The notes under the pieces: generated by a model
What the model saw: the letters and a program-made list of their open reading frames with translations, nothing else
What the model was told of the DNA's origin: nothing
The model's database searches: none
Assembly: GCA_016844745.1 (NCBI GenBank)
Contig: JAERMQ010000010.1
Location: forward strand, 1-64,000
Length of the DNA: 64,000 nucleotides
Source of the DNA: Ignavibacteria bacterium
Lineage (GTDB): Bacteria > Bacteroidota > Ignavibacteria > Kapaibacteriales > UBA2268
Direction: 5' to 3'
In this document: piece after piece, positions 16,472 through 25,861 of the stretch
Numbering within the stretch: position 1 is the stretch's first letter
Layout: the number at the start of each line of letters is the position of its first letter
Made by a program: the position numbers and the translations under genes

Positions 16472-17605
16472 TTATTTTTTTGAATTTGTCAATATTATAT
16501 CAACCTCACCAGGTTTCATTGATTTATCTCCATAAAGTTTTGTTTGAGTCTTTGTATCAATTTTCAATGGTTTTTCAATAATTTGAACAGCATGTTTTTT
16601 AAAATGCTTTTTAAGTATTTCAAGGGTTGAATTGAAAGTAAATTCCCTTTTATCTGTCCGAACATAAATTGTACTTTTACGTTTCATTAATTTTGCACAT
16701 AATCCGAATACATTATCAAGTAAATAGTAGTATTCCAGTTTATTAGAGAATCTTCTTTTATATTTATCCTCTAATGTTTGTGGATTTTCATCACCTCCCA
16801 ACAACCATAATCTTAGCCACTGATCAGCGTGATAATCAGTAATTGAAAAGTAAGGTGGTGATGTAAATAACAATGAAAACTTGATACAATTGAGTTGTGC
16901 TTTTTCGGTTATTGAATTTAATTCAATGGAACTATCTCCAAATATTACATAACTTTCAGTTATTTGTGGTTTCCCTTTATCAAAACGCCAATTTATTTTA
17001 TTTAAAATAAATTCACATGGATTTATTTTGGGCGGAGTTATCATATTATTTTTCTTCCACCATTGAACTGAATAATTCATTCCCATTGATTTAGTCATTC
17101 TCATTTGGTTCGATAAACCATCACCTAATTTCCCATGTAGATAGACCAAAAGAATTGACATTAAGGTTGCATCTACATCATTATTCCGCCAATCCAGATT
17201 ATATCTTGCAGATAATAAAAACTTTAAAACTTCATCACAATAACAAAAACGGTAAAATTCTGGCATTTTTTCAATTTCATTTTGGTAAAGTTTTCTGTTA
17301 CCAAATACTTCAAGTAATCGGTCAATCACTTCTTCTTTATCTGCTGGATGAAGTTTTACAGTTCCAAATAACCATCCGACAGGATTAATTTCAATACCTA
17401 AACTATTTCTACCTAAAACACCTCCTGCATAAATGCTGCTACATCTACCAGCAAAAGGGTCAATAATATAATCACCCGGATTTGAATATTTATCAACAAC
17501 TTCAAATGCAAATTCTAAAGGGAACATTGCATAGTAAGGCCCGAACCTTGCCCACCTTGCTTCAGCAGTTTTAAATCCTTTTGTAATTATATTTGTTTTT
17601 AACAT
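16472..17605 (-). CDS. DNA methyltransferase (amino type, DPFAG then TSPPY order)
   Basis: The protein has 377 residues. Motif I DPFAGRCSS (about 49-57) binds SAM, and GIEINPVG follows as the acidic motif II region. Motif IV TSPPY stands late (near 249), after about 190 residues that could hold the target-recognition part. The C-terminus has YVRTDKREFTF and VDIILTN. This order (I, recognition region, IV) suits alpha-type N6-adenine or N4-cytosine methyltransferases. It overlaps the nurA stop by seven bases, so it is the third gene of the herA-nurA-methyltransferase operon. It could mark host DNA in a self/non-self scheme; that role is inferred. Confidence 0.8.
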   Translation of the reverse strand: MLKTNIITKGFKTAEARWARFGPYYAMFPLEFAFEVVDKYSNPGDYIIDPFAGRCSSIYAGGVLGRNSLGIEINPVGWLFGTVKLHPADKEEVIDRLLEVFGNRKLYQNEIEKMPEFYRFCYCDEVLKFLLSARYNLDWRNNDVDATLMSILLVYLHGKLGDGLSNQMRMTKSMGMNYSVQWWKKNNMITPPKINPCEFILNKINWRFDKGKPQITESYVIFGDSSIELNSITEKAQLNCIKFSLLFTSPPYFSITDYHADQWLRLWLLGGDENPQTLEDKYKRRFSNKLEYYYLLDNVFGLCAKLMKRKSTIYVRTDKREFTFNSTLEILKKHFKKHAVQIIEKPLKIDTKTQTKLYGDKSMKPGEVDIILTNSKK

Positions 17606-18969
17606 TCTTTTGATTTTTCTCTAATTTCTTTTGCAATATCTTCAAAAATTCTTTTCCCTAAATTTAAGGGGATAGCAGCTTCTGAATGCGCTGAAACAAG
17701 TGGTGATACTGAATTTGGATACCTGCTTGAGACCAGTTGATCAAGTAACTGCATTACATCGGCAAGACGAGAAAATTGGTCGGGTTTTGCAGTTTTTAAA
17801 TTCTTTTGATAATTAGTAAAAAATGCAACAACTGGAACAAGTTTTTGTCCAGATAATGTTTTATAAAAAAATTTTCTTCCAAAATATGTATCTTGACCAT
17901 AGGGTTTTTTACTATCTGAAAATATAATATTTCTTTTAATATAATCATCATTTAGAAGAAGAGCAGATTGTGCCGGAAATTTATTAGAAATACCATCTTT
18001 TGTTGTATCAATGTCTATAAAATGATTAAAAAATGTACCTGATTTCTCGATTCCAATAATAATTAAATCTTGTCCATTAATTTGTTTCTGCAAGTTATTT
18101 ATACGTATAAGTTCTTCTTCAATAACTTTTGTAAGCCAAGATGAAGTACTGAAAACAGCTAATGGACCATCCATAAAAAATGCAACTCTTCGAAGTGTTG
18201 ATAACCAACCTTTTTTTTCAAAAGCTCTTAGAATATGAACAAGCCAAAGTTTTTCAATTGTAGACATTATTTGACCAAACATCTCTCCATTGGAACCGCC
18301 AGGATTCATAAGTTCATGTAGTCTTAAAGCATCAGAAGAAAATAAGGATTCACCACTTTTATTACAAATATATTCCCCAATTCCATAAGTCATTTCATCT
18401 TCTTCGAAACCATCTATCGGACTTTTCGGTCTTTGACCAGTATCATTATTAATTTTTAATTTCAAAAGCTCTTCGAATGTGTCAAGCAAAGTTTCTCCAT
18501 CTGTGAAAATGACATTACTCTTCAGTTCTTCGAATAATGTTCTTCTTAATGATGCTTTTGCATTTCGTTCTGAATCAAGTATAACGTTAAAACCTGGGAA
18601 AACACTTTCAATTGTTGAGGCTTTTTCTGTCTCTCTAAATTTTTTAGGACTTATAAATTCATCATGTTCGAGCTCTTTGACAAGTTTTAAATCAATTAGA
18701 ACTGAAGCTATTGTAACATAACCAAATTCAGCCCCAGGGAATCCATTTTCTGCTTTTGCAACAAGATAGCTTCCATCAATTGCTAAAACCAAATCGGGTA
18801 GTTGGATGCTAAGAGTTAAGTCTTCCTTTTTAGTGATTGAAAATTCAAATTCGTCATTTTCTTCTTCTTGATGCCGAATTTTTAATCGATTGTGTAATGC
18901 TTTTACTTTTTCACTTTCAAGTAACCTTCTCAATGGCTCGTAACATGCAAATTCTCCTTCAAATCCCAT
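17599..18969 (-). CDS. nurA: NurA-domain nuclease
   Basis: The protein has 456 residues. The NurA fold is indicated by LVLAIDGSYLV (metal-binding Asp at 65), FFMDGPLAVF (Asp 267) and a C-terminal region with SPLVSAHSEAAI. NurA is a 5'-3' single-strand exonuclease and endonuclease that works with the hexameric HerA pump, in archaea for end resection and in many bacteria in defence loci. It starts four bases after the herA stop and overlaps the methyltransferase, so the three are one transcript. The central insertion (about 100-200) is acidic. Confidence 0.8.
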   Translation of the reverse strand: MGFEGEFACYEPLRRLLESEKVKALHNRLKIRHQEEENDEFEFSITKKEDLTLSIQLPDLVLAIDGSYLVAKAENGFPGAEFGYVTIASVLIDLKLVKELEHDEFISPKKFRETEKASTIESVFPGFNVILDSERNAKASLRRTLFEELKSNVIFTDGETLLDTFEELLKLKINNDTGQRPKSPIDGFEEDEMTYGIGEYICNKSGESLFSSDALRLHELMNPGGSNGEMFGQIMSTIEKLWLVHILRAFEKKGWLSTLRRVAFFMDGPLAVFSTSSWLTKVIEEELIRINNLQKQINGQDLIIIGIEKSGTFFNHFIDIDTTKDGISNKFPAQSALLLNDDYIKRNIIFSDSKKPYGQDTYFGRKFFYKTLSGQKLVPVVAFFTNYQKNLKTAKPDQFSRLADVMQLLDQLVSSRYPNSVSPLVSAHSEAAIPLNLGKRIFEDIAKEIREKSKEC

Positions 18970-18972
18970 AAT

Positions 18973-21075
18973 TTATACCTCAAATTTATCAACCTGAACT
19001 GGAATAACAAATGGATTACTTAGCGTCTTTATCCTTAAAAAGCCTTTGTCCTGCGCACGTCGGATAGACAATTCGAAATCGTTAAAATCATAATATTTAC
19101 AAATTTCTTTAGTTTCATCTGTATTGTTTAGATGGGCTATAAACCAATTAGCTGTATTTTTTAAAATATTTCTTTGAATACTACTAACTTCCTGTGTAGT
19201 ATAAACCATGCCTATGCGATACTTAGCGCCTTCCTTAGCTGTCCGTACCCAAATTTCAGAAAGGTCTAATTCATTACCGGCAGGTAATATGTTATGTGCT
19301 TCTTCAATATAAACCAAAATCTCTGGTATATTAATAATACCTTGGATAAATTGCTTTTGATTTTCCCTGAATATTTTAGTCATTATTCTGTTGGCAGAAG
19401 ATTTATTTAATTCAGGTTCTCCACTTGATTGGTCAATGATAACAAGTTTACCTTCAACAAGATGTGTGTAAATATCTTATGCATAATCTTGATTAGTATC
19501 TGAACTATGTTGCACAGCCGCTTTCCCAATTTTTCGTGTACCATTTGCGTATTGGAACATTCCAATTATTTTTTTCAAATCTTCATCAGCCCATCTATCT
19601 CCAGAACCGCCTGTTCTGGTTACATAAGTTGATTCAAATGCTTGATATCCACTTTCTCTATCTCTTATAAATTTGTCTAATGATTCAAAAGCATTAGCAA
19701 GTTGCCCCCATGAAGGATTTGAATTTGAAAATATTTGTGCTGCAGATTGATATTCAGTGGTATTAACACTTGTGCTTGTTTGCATTGAATGAAGTAGTTG
19801 CTGATTGAAAAGGTTGTGAGTACTTGCTCTCAAAGTATTTGGAACTGAAAAACCTGCTCTTGCTAGAACAGAGCGATAAGCTAATACTCGTCTGTTATAT
19901 CTGGTTGATGCGCTTCTGTCCTCTTGGTCGGGTTCTTCAAAGGCAACTTGTAAAAAGTTTTTAATATAGGTTGATCCATCTTCTGAAAGAATCATATCAA
20001 TAATTTCTTTTCCGATTTGAAGATTTTCATCTAAATAAAAATTGAGCAACATTAAAATTCTGTTCGGGTCACTTGGGTGTGGTGTGATTCCGTAAGTAAC
20101 TAATTCATTTTCTCTCTTAGAATTTGTAATTAATTTCCAGATATTCTTCAATGCGTTGTTATTATCCTGAACATTTTCGTTTGCATACTCTCCATTTGGA
20201 TCAAAAATAATTTGACCAATTCGTAAAGGTTTGTCTTCATTTTTTTTAGGTGTTCGCAATTCAAATACTGATTTAGCAATAATTTTTGTAGTGTTTGATT
20301 TACCTGTTCTTGTCATTCCAAACAAAGCTGATTTTTGACTTAACAGGTCAGCAGGATAAATGAACACAGGAACATCATCTATTTGTTGATACTTCCTGTT
20401 TGTTGATGCGTAACGAACATAACCAAGTTTTACTGTTTCTGTATTTTCATATTTATTTCTATGTTCTTGTTTATTTAAGGGGTCGCAATAGTTGACAATT
20501 TTTTCAAGTGCTTTTGCATTAGGTTTGTAAACCTTCAAACCTCTATTGGGGTAATAGTTTGAAATATCACTACCAAATTTCAAATTTAATGGAGCTTCTT
20601 CATTTTCTGGATCTTTTTCCAAATAAAAAGTTCCAATGATTCTACATTCTACTCCAGCATATCCTAACAATACTCTTGTCTTAGCATCCATAGCTCCATC
20701 ACTGTCCCAATGTTTGTCCGTTTCTCCGGATACTCGTTCGGCCGTTTCAACTCTAATTCTTTCGGCTTCTTTATCTTGTGGCAATGGAGCACTGTCCATA
20801 ACTCTTAGTAGAATTAGAGATGTATCTTCAGATTTAAAATCCAATTCATTCAATTTACTAGGATCTACTCTGGTTGCTATAAGAAAACTTAGGCTTGGTA
20901 TTCCACCAACTTTTTTTCTTTCACTATCATGTATGATAACTCTAGCTGATTCATAATTAATTGAATATAATTCTCCAACATATTGATGTTCTTGAATTAA
21001 TTTTTGAAACCATTGTTGGGTTTCATTCTTTTTATCTCTCGTTAAACTTTGATTGATGCCTTGTTCAATACTCAT
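18973..21075 (-). pseudogene. herA: HerA-type hexameric ATPase with an in-frame TAA
   Basis: The reading frame runs from ATG 21075 (AAGGA seven bases upstream) to TAA 18973, about 700 codons, but is broken by TAA at 19477-19479. There is no frameshift: the frame after the stop continues at once with [18 protein letters not shown], a normal HerA-like segment. The N-terminal part has the HerA beta-barrel region and Walker A GMTRTGKS (about 253-260). The part after the stop holds Walker B (ILVYIEEAH) and the arginine-finger region. A product ending at the stop would lack Walker B and could not hydrolyse ATP. Possible explanations are a recent nonsense mutation, a read error, or readthrough/reinitiation at ATG 19383. 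HerA partners with the NurA nuclease encoded next. Confidence 0.8.
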
Positions 21076-21132
21076 AATCAATCCTTTTTATTTGATGAAT
21101 TAAAGTTATATAGATAATTACCAATATTAATA

Positions 21133-21140
21133 CAAAACTA
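21133..21140 (-). promoter_or_regulatory. candidate -7 box (TAGTTTTG) for the herA operon
   Basis: On the minus strand TAGTTTTG fits the Bacteroidota -7 consensus TAnnTTTG and lies about 58 bases before the herA ATG. A TTTG at 21165-21168 (minus) is 24 bases further upstream, a longer spacing than the usual 19-21. Confidence 0.35.
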
Positions 21141-21230
21141 CCAAATTTTCCTCTTTAAAATTTACAAAATATTTACACTTATTGCCCATCCCAAAATTTA
21201 TTTTGCCGATAAACGTTTAATTATTATTAT

Positions 21231-21238
21231 TAAGTTTG
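21231..21238 (+). promoter_or_regulatory. candidate -7 box (TAAGTTTG) for the S9 peptidase
   Basis: TAAGTTTG fits TAnnTTTG and lies about 20 bases before the likely start codon. A TTTTG at 21201-21205 is the nearest -33 candidate, with 25-base spacing. Confidence 0.35.
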
Positions 21239-21257
21239 TTCTTATAATTATAAATTG

Positions 21258-24062
21258 ATGATTATGCTAAAACAAAAGACTCTCTTTCGCCTTATTAGGC
21301 TGTCCCTGATAATTACCATCATTTGTTCTTCTTTTACAATTGCATCCGCCAAAGGCACAAGACCTTTCGGCTATGTCGATGCAATGAAATTCGATATGCT
21401 CCAGCATTCAATTATTTCCGATGACGGCAATTGGGTTGGGTATTCGACCGCTCCCGACAGGGGTGACGGAAAAGGTTTTATCCGCTCTACTTATGATTCA
21501 ACTTTGTATAAGGTCGAGAGAGGGGCTAATCCCCAGATTTCAAAATCTTCCAAATGGGCTGCTTTTACTGTAAAACCAAAAGCGATGGAAGTTGAAAATG
21601 CCGAATCGGATAAAGATAAACCCAAAAACAGCCTGGCTATTATGAAGCTTTCAGACGGTTCGGTAACTCAAATTGAAAATATCGAGTCTTATAAATTTTC
21701 AAACGATTCAAAATGGCTTGCTATTAAACCTTACTCCGAGCCGGATACTAAGGATGCCAAGGATACTAAAAATGCCGGGAAAAAGTCGAAAAAGAAAGAA
21801 ACCGGCTTCGAAGTCAGGTTGAGGCATTTGGAAAGCGGCACCGATATTACTTTGCAGAATGTGCTTGAATTCGAATTCGACTCTACTGCCGATTACTTCT
21901 TCTATTCAATATCGGAAAAATCAGGTAAGAAAAACGGATTGTTCTATCGGGATTTGCATAAAGAGTTCTGTCCCGAAGTGAAAATCGATGCCCAGGAGAA
22001 TTTTGTCTATTGTAATTTAGAATGGAACACGAGAAAACGAATTTTAGCATACTCTGCCGAAAAAGCTGATTCAACCGGAGAAATCAAGAGCTATGGGATT
22101 TGGCTTTGGGACACGACATCAACAAAACCAAAGGAGATTGTTACCCAGACTTCATTAAAAAAGGATTGGTATATTCCCCGCAAAAACGAACTTAAATGGA
22201 CAACCGATGGCGAAAGGCTATTCTTTGGTATTAAACCTGAATGGGAGCGCTACGGCAATGATAAAGAAAAAATTAAATTCACAAAAGATAATTATTATGA
22301 TGTGGATTCTATTATGTCCAAGGCAGAAATTTATATCTGGCATCCCGATGACCCGCGCATTATGACAAACCAGCGCACAATCTGGAAGGATGTAAAAGAC
22401 CGAACATATCAGAGCGTATATCATCTGGATAAACAAAAATTCGTTCAACTTGCCGATACATCGCTTAATGAAGTAAATTTTTCAGAGAGCAAAACTTTTA
22501 CAATAGGATATGATGAGAATCCGTATTTGCGCGAAAGTACCTGGGACCCTGGATATCAGGATGTTTATCTCGTGAATGTAAATGATGGTTCTAAGCGAAA
22601 ACTATTAACGAAAATGAACGAAAATGCTTACCTGTCGCCTTTGGGAGGCTATTTGGTATATTTTACCAATCCGCATTGGTTTATGTACAAAATCCATCGT
22701 GATACTACAATTAATCTGACCGCAAGATTTCCTGACCCATTTTATGATGAGGATAATGATGTTCCGGCGCCGCCACAATCTTATGGAATAGCCGGTTGGC
22801 TGGAAAATGATGAAGCAGTTCTGATTTATGATAAGTTTGATATTTACAAATTCTTTTCCATCAGTGATTATGGTGAGTTTGCAAATATCACGGTAGCTGA
22901 CGGCAGAGAAAATAATGTTACCCTAAGAATTGTAAGGTTAGATAAGGAAAAAAAATTCTTTAGTAAGAAAGAACAGTTTCTCTTATCAGGATTCCATAAT
23001 AAAAAGAAATGGCGTGGAATCTTTGCTCATGACCAAAGAATTATGGGTATGAATCCGCTCAAAATGGAGGAGATGAGATATAATGTTATCGCAAAGGCTA
23101 AGAATGCAAACGTATTTCTATATTCAAAAGAACTCTATAATTTGTATCCCGATTTATGGGTATCCGATTCTTTGTTCGATAAGGGAACAAAAATTACGGA
23201 TTTTGGCTCACAATTAAGCGACTTTAATTGGGGGGCAGCGCACCTGGTCGAATGGACAACTGAAAAAGGCAAGCAATTGCAAGGTTATTACGTCTTACCG
23301 GATAATTATGATTCTACTAAGCGTTATCCTGTTTTGATGTACTTCTATGAACGATTTTCAGACATGTTTTATAATTTTATGACTCCCAGAATCCATCACA
23401 GGCCATGCTATCCTATTTATACAGGTTCAGGATATGTTATTTTCATTCCGGATATTAAGTACGATTCAGGCAGACCCGGCTACGATGCCACAGATGCTCT
23501 TACAACCGGTGCAAAAAAACTAATTGAGATAGGCATAGCCGATTCTAATGCAATTGGAATTCAGGGACATTCATGGGGTGGATACGAAACTGTTTTTGCT
23601 ATTACCCAGACTAATATGTTTAAAGCGGCAAGCGCCGGAGCGCCTGTCGGGAACATGACCAGCGCTTACAGCGGTATCCGGCTTGAATCCGGTCTTGCAC
23701 GACAAATGCAGTATGAAAAACAGCAAAGCCGCATTGGTGGTACTTTATGGGATTCGCTGTCGAATTATATTAACAATTCGTTTGTTTTCAAAGCGCCGCA
23801 GATGAATACTCCACTCCTGATAATGTTCGGTGATGTCGACCCGATGGTACCGTGGCAGCAGGGACAGGAAATTTATCTTGCCGCCCGACGTCTCAATAAA
23901 AATTGTATTTTCTTGCAATACGAAAACGAGCCACATTGGCCCAATCGCTACCAGAACCGTGTGGATTATTCGGTTAAGATGAAAGAATTCTTCGACCATT
24001 ATTTATTGGGCAAACCTGCGCCGGAGTGGATGGTTAAAGGAAAGGCGTTTAAAGGGGAATGA
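21258..24062 (+). CDS. secreted S9 family (prolyl oligopeptidase-type) peptidase
   Basis: The protein has about 934 residues. It has a signal peptide (about 10-35), then a long beta-propeller-like region, then an alpha/beta-hydrolase domain. The catalytic serine is in GHSWGGYE (about 772), the aspartate in GDVDPMVPW (about 860) and the histidine in NEPHWP (about 893), the order and spacing of S9 peptidases. Members of this large type are common in Bacteroidota-like bacteria and digest peptides in the periplasm or outside. ATG codons at 21258 and 21264 are both possible starts; no clear Shine-Dalgarno is seen. It is divergent from the herA operon. Confidence 0.85.
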   Translation: MIMLKQKTLFRLIRLSLIITIICSSFTIASAKGTRPFGYVDAMKFDMLQHSIISDDGNWVGYSTAPDRGDGKGFIRSTYDSTLYKVERGANPQISKSSKWAAFTVKPKAMEVENAESDKDKPKNSLAIMKLSDGSVTQIENIESYKFSNDSKWLAIKPYSEPDTKDAKDTKNAGKKSKKKETGFEVRLRHLESGTDITLQNVLEFEFDSTADYFFYSISEKSGKKNGLFYRDLHKEFCPEVKIDAQENFVYCNLEWNTRKRILAYSAEKADSTGEIKSYGIWLWDTTSTKPKEIVTQTSLKKDWYIPRKNELKWTTDGERLFFGIKPEWERYGNDKEKIKFTKDNYYDVDSIMSKAEIYIWHPDDPRIMTNQRTIWKDVKDRTYQSVYHLDKQKFVQLADTSLNEVNFSESKTFTIGYDENPYLRESTWDPGYQDVYLVNVNDGSKRKLLTKMNENAYLSPLGGYLVYFTNPHWFMYKIHRDTTINLTARFPDPFYDEDNDVPAPPQSYGIAGWLENDEAVLIYDKFDIYKFFSISDYGEFANITVADGRENNVTLRIVRLDKEKKFFSKKEQFLLSGFHNKKKWRGIFAHDQRIMGMNPLKMEEMRYNVIAKAKNANVFLYSKELYNLYPDLWVSDSLFDKGTKITDFGSQLSDFNWGAAHLVEWTTEKGKQLQGYYVLPDNYDSTKRYPVLMYFYERFSDMFYNFMTPRIHHRPCYPIYTGSGYVIFIPDIKYDSGRPGYDATDALTTGAKKLIEIGIADSNAIGIQGHSWGGYETVFAITQTNMFKAASAGAPVGNMTSAYSGIRLESGLARQMQYEKQQSRIGGTLWDSLSNYINNSFVFKAPQMNTPLLIMFGDVDPMVPWQQGQEIYLAARRLNKNCIFLQYENEPHWPNRYQNRVDYSVKMKEFFDHYLLGKPAPEWMVKGKAFKGE

Positions 24063-24068
24063 ATCTAA

Positions 24069-24190
24069 TTATGAATTATGAATTATGAATTATGAATTAT
24101 AAATTATAAGTAATAAATTATAAGTAATAAATTATAAATTATAAGTAATAAATTATAAGTAATAAGTAATAAGTAATGAATTATAAGTAT
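24069..24190. repeat. low-complexity tandem repeats (AATTATGA, AATTATAAGTAAT)
   Basis: Short imperfect units of AATTATGAATTATGA and ATAAATTATAAGTA fill the gap after the S9 peptidase. No coding content. Similar low-complexity runs occur at 40840-40960. Confidence 0.7.
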
Positions 24191-24257
24191 TGAATTAATA
24201 AAATAGAATTAATTATAAATCGTTTGGATAATTTGTAAATAATATATAGGTATCTTG

Positions 24258-24512
24258 ATGTTGATAGAATATATAAATGAAGCAATGAACTTTGCTAAGT
24301 ATGAAATCATTGATGATGATGAACCTTATTATGGTGAAATACCAATTTTAAAGGGAGTATGGGCTACCGGCAAAACATTGGAAGAATGTCGAAGAAATCT
24401 TATTGAAGTTATCGAGGGTTGGTTAATTGTAAGTATTAAAACAGGGATTGAAATTCCGATTATACAAAATAAGAAAATTGATGTGTTTGATTATGAGGAT
24501 ATAACAGCTTAA
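24258..24512 (+). CDS. hicB: HicB-like antitoxin
   Basis: The protein has 84 residues with the compact HicB/RNase-H-like pattern: a first strand AKYEIIDDDEPYYGEIP, a GVWATGKTLEECRRNLIEVIEGWL segment typical of the family, and a short C-terminal tail without the DNA-binding domain of long HicB proteins. It neutralises HicA by binding it. Its stop TAA overlaps the hicA ATG by one base (TAATG), showing coupling. Antitoxin-first order is reversed relative to the classic hicAB, but common in this subtype. Confidence 0.75.
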   Translation: MLIEYINEAMNFAKYEIIDDDEPYYGEIPILKGVWATGKTLEECRRNLIEVIEGWLIVSIKTGIEIPIIQNKKIDVFDYEDITA

Positions 24513-24730
24513 TGCCTCATCTGACACCTGTTTCAAGAAAAGATTTGATTAAAAAATTAATCTCAATAGGATTTACGGGTCCTTTTTCAGGAGGTAAACA
24601 TTCTTACTTGTTAAAAGATGATATCCGTCTAACTTTACCCAATCCTCATAAAAATGAAATAGGAATTGATTTACTTCAAAGAATACTTAAACAGGTAGAT
24701 ATTTCTAAAGAAGATTGGATGAATGTATGA
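24512..24730 (+). CDS. hicA: HicA-like mRNA interferase toxin
   Basis: This encodes 72 residues with the double-stranded-RNA-binding-like HicA/YcfA fold: PVSRKDLIKKLISIGF, then GGKHSYL with the catalytic His, then a LTLPNPHKNEIG strand and a closing helix. HicA cleaves mRNA when freed from HicB. The length is typical. It is coupled to hicB by a one-base overlap. Confidence 0.8.
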   Translation: MPHLTPVSRKDLIKKLISIGFTGPFSGGKHSYLLKDDIRLTLPNPHKNEIGIDLLQRILKQVDISKEDWMNV

Positions 24731-24760
24731 TGAATACTAATTAAGTAATATTCAATTTTA

Positions 24761-24790
24761 TTTGATTATATTTTTGTTTTTTTAAATTTG
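24761..24790 (+). promoter_or_regulatory. promoter of the second toxin-antitoxin pair (TTTG-18-TAAATTTG)
   Basis: TTTG at 24761-24764 and TAAATTTG at 24783-24790 match the Bacteroidota -33/-7 consensus with an 18-base spacer. The antitoxin ATG is at 24835 with GAGGG ahead of it. Confidence 0.5.
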
Positions 24791-24834
24791 CCTATTATTA
24801 TTTATAAGCTAAAAATTAATGAAGAGGGAAAAAG

Positions 24835-25017
24835 ATGCTTACAAAAGAAACAGTAAATCAAACAATGAATCAACTTTCTGATACTTTTTCAATTGATGAA
24901 TTAATCGATAAACTGATATTCGTAGAAAAGGTTAAGAATGGTTTAGAGCAATCAAATAAAGGATTAATTTTTTCAAAAAATGAAGCTAAGGAAAAATTAA
25001 GCAAATGGTTGAAGTAA
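24835..25017 (+). CDS. RelB/ParD-like antitoxin
   Basis: This is a 60-residue helical protein. The C-terminal part (VEKVKNGLEQSNKGLIFSKNEAKEKLSKWLK) follows the pattern of antitoxins paired with RelE/ParE toxins, in which the last helix wraps the toxin. It overlaps the toxin gene by 13 bases. GAGGGAAAAAG stands just before the ATG, and a clear promoter lies upstream. Confidence 0.7.
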   Translation: MLTKETVNQTMNQLSDTFSIDELIDKLIFVEKVKNGLEQSNKGLIFSKNEAKEKLSKWLK

Positions 25018-25313
25018 ATTGGACCGAAGAAGCCCTGGAAGATTTACATAAAATAGGTGATTATATCGAGACTGAGTCTTCAAAATTCGCTATTTTAACT
25101 ATTGAAACCCTGTTTTACTCAACCGAGATTCTTGAATCTTCACCACAAGCAGGGAGAGTTGTCCCCGAATTTCAAAAAAATTGGTTAAGGGAATTAATAC
25201 GGGGAAATTATCGAATAGTATATCGTATTGTAGGTAAAAAAAGGATTGATATTTTAACGGTACATCATTCTAAAAGATTATTATCTAATAATCCTTTTTT
25301 ACAAGACCTATAG
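25005..25313 (+). CDS. RelE/ParE-family toxin
   Basis: The protein has 102 residues with the RelE/ParE pattern: VNWTEEALEDLHKIGDYIE, a P.AGRVVPEF turn, then RELIRGNYRIVYRIVGKKRIDILTVHHSKR. ParE members poison gyrase and RelE members cut mRNA on the ribosome; the terminal HHSKR is more ParE-like, so gyrase is the likelier target. It is encoded in tandem with the HicBA pair, making two consecutive toxin-antitoxin modules. Confidence 0.8.
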   Translation: MVEVNWTEEALEDLHKIGDYIETESSKFAILTIETLFYSTEILESSPQAGRVVPEFQKNWLRELIRGNYRIVYRIVGKKRIDILTVHHSKRLLSNNPFLQDL

Positions 25314-25340
25314 GAGGTTATTTAAAGTCAAAAATTCTAT

Positions 25341-25721
25341 TTACTTTTTCTTATAATATTTTTCATATTCTTCATTTGTGATTGGTTTTATTTGAGTTCC
25401 AGTTCTAGCTTCATATCTTGTCAAATAAATTTCAATTGATTTTATTTCCCAAGGATTAAAATAATAAGGATAATTATCAATTGCTGCATATCCATAATAA
25501 TTACTTTTATTTTGAACACTGATAAATTTTGTTGTATTCCCAAATCCTTGATGAACTGATGATTCATATAAAATTTCAATTCTTGGTAGAATGGATTTAT
25601 TTGAAGAATTCAAATCTAAATTATTTGTAAAATAAAGGGTAGCAATAACACTGGTAGTGATAATACCAATTATTCCGAATATCGAAATAATTATCAATAT
25701 TAATTTTTTACCTTTACTCAT
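25341..25721 (-). CDS. small membrane-anchored protein, unknown
   Basis: The protein has 126 residues with one N-terminal membrane helix (about 6-31) and a short soluble part rich in Tyr and Asn (NKSNYYGYAAIDNYPYYFNPWE). No family recognised. It converges on the ParE-like toxin with 27 bases between stops and has no obvious partner. Confidence 0.5.
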   Translation of the reverse strand: MSKGKKLILIIISIFGIIGIITTSVIATLYFTNNLDLNSSNKSILPRIEILYESSVHQGFGNTTKFISVQNKSNYYGYAAIDNYPYYFNPWEIKSIEIYLTRYEARTGTQIKPITNEEYEKYYKKK

Positions 25722-25750
25722 AAGATGTCTTTTTACATCATGAAGAACAT

Positions 25751-25840
25751 TGTCTGAACTATGATTTATTTGATTTTTTTGATTAGTATGATTAAAAAAT
25801 CATTTTTATCATTGAAATCACAAAAATCACAGTTCAGACA
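25751..25840. repeat. GTCTGAAC/GTTCAGAC-ended inverted repeat
   Basis: TGTCTGAACTATGATTT at the left is mirrored by AAATCACAGTTCAGACA at the right, with TGATTTTTTTGATTAG-type sequence between. A left-end copy (TGTCTGAACCATTGATTAAG) is at 40769-40788. The gap 25722-25861 contains nothing else. Confidence 0.65.
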
Positions 25841-25861
25841 AATAGAAGCATCATCAGACCT

